NCBI GenBank assembly: GCA_035506075.1
Contig: DATJQB010000374.1
Span: forward strand, 1-7,669
DNA from: UBA9647 sp035506075
GTDB taxonomy: Bacteria > Bacteroidota > Ignavibacteria > UBA10030
DNA: 7,669 nt
Direction: 5' to 3'
Shown here: positions 4,840 through 7,669 of the stretch, piece by piece
Layout: each line of letters starts with the position of its first letter
Numbering within the stretch: position 1 is the first letter of the stretch
The notes under the pieces: model-generated
What the model was told of the DNA's origin: nothing
What the model saw: the letters and a program-made list of their open reading frames with translations, nothing else
Database searches by the model: none
Position numbers and translations under genes: made by a program

Positions 4840-6726
4840 CTACTTTTTCATCGTGTCGAGGATCTTCTCCATATCGTCCATGACGCGATTCATTTTCTTC
4901 ATCGTCAATTGCAGCGGTGTCGGTGTTGTCATATCCACTCCAGCCTTCTTCAGGAGTTCGATCGCGTAATCCGATCCTCCCGCAGAAAGAAATTCAATGT
5001 AGCGGCGTGTCGCCTCCTTGTCGCCCGCAAGGACCTCCTCGGAGAGCGCGGCCGAAGCCGTAAAGGCGGTTGCGTACTGATACACGTAGAAGTCATAGTA
5101 GAAATGAGGAATGAACGCCCACTCTGCCTTGATTTCGTCGTCGACGATGCAAACTCCCTTGTCATGACCGTAGTACTTTCGCGTGATCTGCAGATACAGA
5201 TCGTTGAGTGCGTCGCCTGTGATCGATTCTCCCTTTTCCGCCATCTCGTGCATCCGAAGTTCGAATTCGGCGAACTGCGTCTGCCGAAAGACAGTGCCCT
5301 TGATCCCTTCCAGGTAATTCCCGAGCAGGGAGAGCCTCACCTTGTCGTCGGTGATCGACTTCAACATATGATCGATAAGAAGCGCTTCGTTGAATGTCGA
5401 AGCAACTTCAGCGACGAAGATCGGGTAGTCGGCCGTCGGATATGGCTGCTTCTTGTTGGAGAGATAACTCTGCATCGTGTGGCCGAGCTCGTGAGCCAGC
5501 GTGCTCATGTCGTCGTACTTGTTGTTGTAGTTCAACAGCATGTACGGATGAACGTCATAGACAGAGCCGTTTGAATACGCGCCGGATCGCTTTCCGTCTG
5601 TCGGGTAGAAGTCGATCCATCGGTCGCGGAACGCCTGTTCGATCACCGACACGTACTCTTTCCCCAAAGGGGAGAGCGAAGCGATGACGTTTTTCTCCGA
5701 TTCCTCGATTGTGTAGCGGAGGTCGACGCTGTTCAGCAACGGTGCATACAGATCGTAGTAGTGAAGCTCCTTGAGGCCGAGGATGCGCTTCCTGAGATTG
5801 AGATAACGGTGAAACGTCGCCAGGTTGCTGTTGACACCGTCGACGAGGCTGTGGTACACAGACACGGGGATGTTGTTTGCGTCGAGGGCGCTTTCGAGGC
5901 TCGAGCCGTAGTTCCGGGCCCGGGCGTAGAACATGTTCTTTTTCACCTCGCCGTTCAGCTCCGTGCCGAATGTCCGACGGAAATCGTTGAGTTTGCCGAA
6001 GAACGTCGCGAAGACCAGCCTCCGGTCTTCCTGGTTCGGCAACGTCCGGTACAGCGAGAACGCCGCCTTGGTAAGCTTCACGGTTTCACCGCTGCTGAGC
6101 TTTACTTCGGGATATGGAAAATCCGCATCAGCGAACACGCCGTAGATAGTTGAGGGCGCGTCGGCCATCAGGCTGGCATCTGCGATGATCTTTTCTTCGC
6201 CGGCAGTTCCCGTGTGCGCTTTTCGCCGGAGTATGTCGTCGAGGTAATGCCGGTAGATCCCCAGTTTCTTTTCCTGCTGAATGAAGCCATCGACAGTCTT
6301 CTTGTCGAGGGAAAGAATTTCAGGCTCGATATACGCTGCCTTTGCAGCAAAGTCGGAAGAAACCTGACGGACTTCCTGCTGCATGGCCTGGTACTTTGAG
6401 TCCCTCGTATCCTGATCGGAGCTCATGCTCGCATAACTGCCGAGCCGCGTCAGCTCCTTGGTGATGTAGCTTGCACGGTCGAGGCATCCGAGGAGTTGCG
6501 CCGGAGATTTCCCGAGGCTTCCCTTGAAGTCTGCGATGGACGGAACTTCGGCGGCAATCTTCACCTTCGCCTGCTTCCATGCCTCGTCTGATGGAAAAAT
6601 ATGCGTGAGGTCCCACTTGTAGTTGTCCGGGATTTTCGAGCGATCGTGTTCCTGCGAGAAGGATGTATCGGAAGGAGCAAAGGAAAGTGTGAGGAACGAA
6701 AACGTCAGCGCTGTCAACGGATGCAT
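4840..6726 (-). CDS. pepF: PepF-type M3 family oligoendopeptidase, possibly exported
   Basis: Zinc metallopeptidase cleaving short peptides, of the oligoendopeptidase F group of family M3. From the chosen start it has 628 residues. The PepF N-terminal signature KWDLTHIFPSDEAW begins at residue 37, an M3_N domain fills the next section, and the catalytic domain carries HELGH (412-416) with the third zinc ligand Glu440 in FVAEVASTFNE. A His541/Tyr-rich block (IPHFYYDFYVYQY) holds the transition-state residues. PepF normally starts near that N-terminal signature. Here about 30 extra residues include a hydrophobic stretch (4-16) followed by a polar, small-residue region, which looks like a signal peptide, although only His2 could supply a positive charge. 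Start: ATG at 6726 is preceded by AAAGGTGATC. An upstream in-frame ATG (6798) would add 24 hydrophilic residues and bury the signal, so it was rejected. The C-terminus is rich in Lys and Met. Confidence 0.93.
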   Translation of the reverse strand: MHPLTALTFSFLTLSFAPSDTSFSQEHDRSKIPDNYKWDLTHIFPSDEAWKQAKVKIAAEVPSIADFKGSLGKSPAQLLGCLDRASYITKELTRLGSYASMSSDQDTRDSKYQAMQQEVRQVSSDFAAKAAYIEPEILSLDKKTVDGFIQQEKKLGIYRHYLDDILRRKAHTGTAGEEKIIADASLMADAPSTIYGVFADADFPYPEVKLSSGETVKLTKAAFSLYRTLPNQEDRRLVFATFFGKLNDFRRTFGTELNGEVKKNMFYARARNYGSSLESALDANNIPVSVYHSLVDGVNSNLATFHRYLNLRKRILGLKELHYYDLYAPLLNSVDLRYTIEESEKNVIASLSPLGKEYVSVIEQAFRDRWIDFYPTDGKRSGAYSNGSVYDVHPYMLLNYNNKYDDMSTLAHELGHTMQSYLSNKKQPYPTADYPIFVAEVASTFNEALLIDHMLKSITDDKVRLSLLGNYLEGIKGTVFRQTQFAEFELRMHEMAEKGESITGDALNDLYLQITRKYYGHDKGVCIVDDEIKAEWAFIPHFYYDFYVYQYATAFTASAALSEEVLAGDKEATRRYIEFLSAGGSDYAIELLKKAGVDMTTPTPLQLTMKKMNRVMDDMEKILDTMKK

Positions 6727-6907
6727 CGGATCACCTTTCTGCGGCGCAAAGTGCTGGTCATGATGTGAGGAAACTCTGATCATGCGTCGTGTGCGCAATA
6801 ATTGTCCATGGAAGTCAATTGCCCCAGAATGTACGCGTTCGGGTACGAAACGGCAAGGAGATGAGGTCGGAATGCGAAATCGACCGGATCAATCATGAGC
6901 CTTTGCA
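6727..6907. other. Longest intergenic gap, between xdhC and pepF
   Basis: These 181 bp carry no gene. The bases nearest pepF hold its ribosome binding site (complement 6731-6738, AAAGGTGA). A weak promoter candidate is listed separately. No terminator with a T-run follows the xdhC stop on the minus strand, so read-through from xdhC into pepF is possible. Confidence 0.6.
6828..6856 (-). promoter_or_regulatory. Weak promoter candidate upstream of pepF
   Basis: On the minus strand TTGCCG (complement 6851-6856) and TACATT (complement 6828-6833) are 17 bp apart, with TTG and four of six -10 positions matching sigma70. The same bases also resemble a Bacteroidota-type pair: TTG, about 20 bp, then TAcaTTcTG against TAnnTTTG. 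A start here would leave a leader of about 95 nt. This is suggestive only. Confidence 0.2.
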
Positions 6908-7669
6908 TCAACTTCCGGAGTGGATCGGTCCGCCGTGATTGCGTAAAAATCCGCCGCCCCGTCCGTTGAGAAACGCCTGGATCTCAGAAAGAACAGACAG
7001 GGCAATTTCCTCGGGCGACTCCGCACCGATGTTGAGCCCGACCGGTCCGTGCAGCCTTTCGAGTTGCCTGCCCGTCGGCTCAAATCCAGACTCGCGCACC
7101 TTCTCAAGGAGCAGCGCAGTGCGTTTTGAAGGCCCCAGAATGCCGATGTAGGGGACGGGTGAAGGAAGAATCGTGCGAAGCAGCTGGAGGTCGTGCGAGA
7201 AATTGTGTGTCATAATGAGAACGCACATGTCCGCTCTCAGGCTCAGCTTGTCGGCAATTTCTTCGGGGCGGAGGAGCAGAAGTTCGTCGGCCGAGGGAAA
7301 TCGATCCTTTGTGATGAACGCGGAACGATGATCGACGACGGTCACATTCCATCCAAGCTCTTTCGCGAATCGGGCGAGCGGGACAGAGTCTGTTCCGGCG
7401 CCGATGATGACAAGCGGCACGGGGGGGCGTAAGAACTCGAGAAGCGCCTCGACCGTTCCTTCCATGAAGCGATATGCCTTGACCGTCGTCCTCTTTGATC
7501 GGAGCGCTTCCATGCTATCCTCTGTCAGCGCGGCCGTAAGTGTCGGATTCATGACATCCTCTGTCACTGTCCCTGTCTCGAGCAGGAAGAGATGAGTGCC
7601 CACCGACGCCCTGAATTCGCCGTCCACGCGAAAAACCGTCGCAAGCACTCCACTTTTCCCGGCCTTCAG
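6908..7669 (-). CDS. XdhC/CoxI-family molybdenum cofactor insertion protein (5' end beyond window)
   Basis: XdhC-family proteins bind the molybdenum cofactor, keep it protected, and deliver it to enzymes of the xanthine dehydrogenase/CO dehydrogenase family, working with MocA. The visible 253 residues run open to the window edge. The N-terminal XdhC_CoxI domain begins just inside (VLATVFRVDGEFRASVGTHL, 8-27). The Rossmann-type C-terminal domain shows IGAGTDSVPLARFAKELGW (89-107), VTVVDHR (109-115), RFPSADELL (123-131), MTHNFSHD (153-160), YIGILGPSKR (174-183), LHGPVGLNIGAESPEEIA (206-223) and a closing GGGFLRNHGGPIH. A GTG at 7648 could be read as a start, but homology continues upstream of it, so the real start lies outside. 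Probably only some tens of residues are missing, judging from the motif order. Odd: the usual G-G-x-L-E signature of the N-terminal domain is not visible. The nearest equivalent is MNPTLTAAL at 40-48. Confidence 0.9.
   Translation of the reverse strand: MKAGKSGVLATVFRVDGEFRASVGTHLFLLETGTVTEDVMNPTLTAALTEDSMEALRSKRTTVKAYRFMEGTVEALLEFLRPPVPLVIIGAGTDSVPLARFAKELGWNVTVVDHRSAFITKDRFPSADELLLLRPEEIADKLSLRADMCVLIMTHNFSHDLQLLRTILPSPVPYIGILGPSKRTALLLEKVRESGFEPTGRQLERLHGPVGLNIGAESPEEIALSVLSEIQAFLNGRGGGFLRNHGGPIHSGS

Noticed and set aside
4831..5574. 247-codon open frame on the plus strand
   Set aside because: It is antisense to the conserved catalytic part of the M3 peptidase; no motif and no plausible start context.
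6727..6798. Upstream in-frame start extending the M3 peptidase by 24 residues
   Set aside because: The extension is hydrophilic, has no ribosome binding site evident, and would place the hydrophobic signal-like segment internally. The start at 6726 has a good binding site.
6865..6885. GGTCG/CGACC inverted repeat after xdhC as a terminator
   Set aside because: Only a 5-bp stem with an 11-nt loop and no T-run; too weak to call.
6908..7648. GTG at 7648 as the true start of the XdhC-family gene
   Set aside because: The frame stays open to 7669 and the first visible residues already sit within the conserved N-terminal domain, so the gene begins outside the window.

Overview
The window is compact bacterial chromosome with every convincing gene on the minus strand, so the genes read from right (7669) to left (1). 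By eye the base composition is in the mid-50s % GC. Eight complete or nearly complete genes and one partial gene were found. There are no RNA genes, insertion sequences, CRISPR arrays or broken genes, and the largest gene-free stretch is the 181 bp at 6727-6907. A LiaF-like protein and a DUF5668-type protein next to a LytS/LytTR pair, plus a PepF with a possible signal peptide, recall the Bacteroidota/Ignavibacteriota (FCB) group. That is a weak inference from gene content, not a demonstrated taxonomy.

Right part (7669 to about 3639) is metabolic and housekeeping in character. It holds an XdhC/CoxI-family protein cut by the window edge, a PepF-type M3 zinc oligopeptidase, a DinB-family putative metal-binding protein, and a MocA-type molybdenum cofactor cytidylyltransferase. 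XdhC and MocA belong to one pathway: MocA would make the cytosine-dinucleotide form of the cofactor, and XdhC would protect it and deliver it to a xanthine dehydrogenase/CO dehydrogenase-type enzyme. The enzyme subunits are not in the window and may lie beyond the right edge. The peptidase and the DinB gene sit between these two partners with no obvious functional link.

A class I SAM-dependent methyltransferase (2836-3501) of unknown substrate follows a 137 bp gap that carries a weak promoter candidate.

Left part (2767 to 1) is a signalling module. It holds a small four-helix membrane protein (DUF5668-type), a LiaF-like protein with a paralogous membrane domain plus a cytoplasmic or surface repeat domain, a LytS-type sensor histidine kinase with four membrane helices and almost no extracytoplasmic sensor, and a LytTR-type response regulator cut by the left edge. 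The first three genes are nearly contiguous (gaps of 4 and 3 bp), which suggests translational coupling. By analogy with the LiaFSR envelope-stress system of Firmicutes, the LiaF-like protein may control the kinase. Here, however, the kinase and regulator are of the LytS/LytTR class, not the LiaS/LiaR (HisKA_3/NarL) class. This is the part of the window most worth following up, although similar neighbourhoods may already exist in sequenced genomes.
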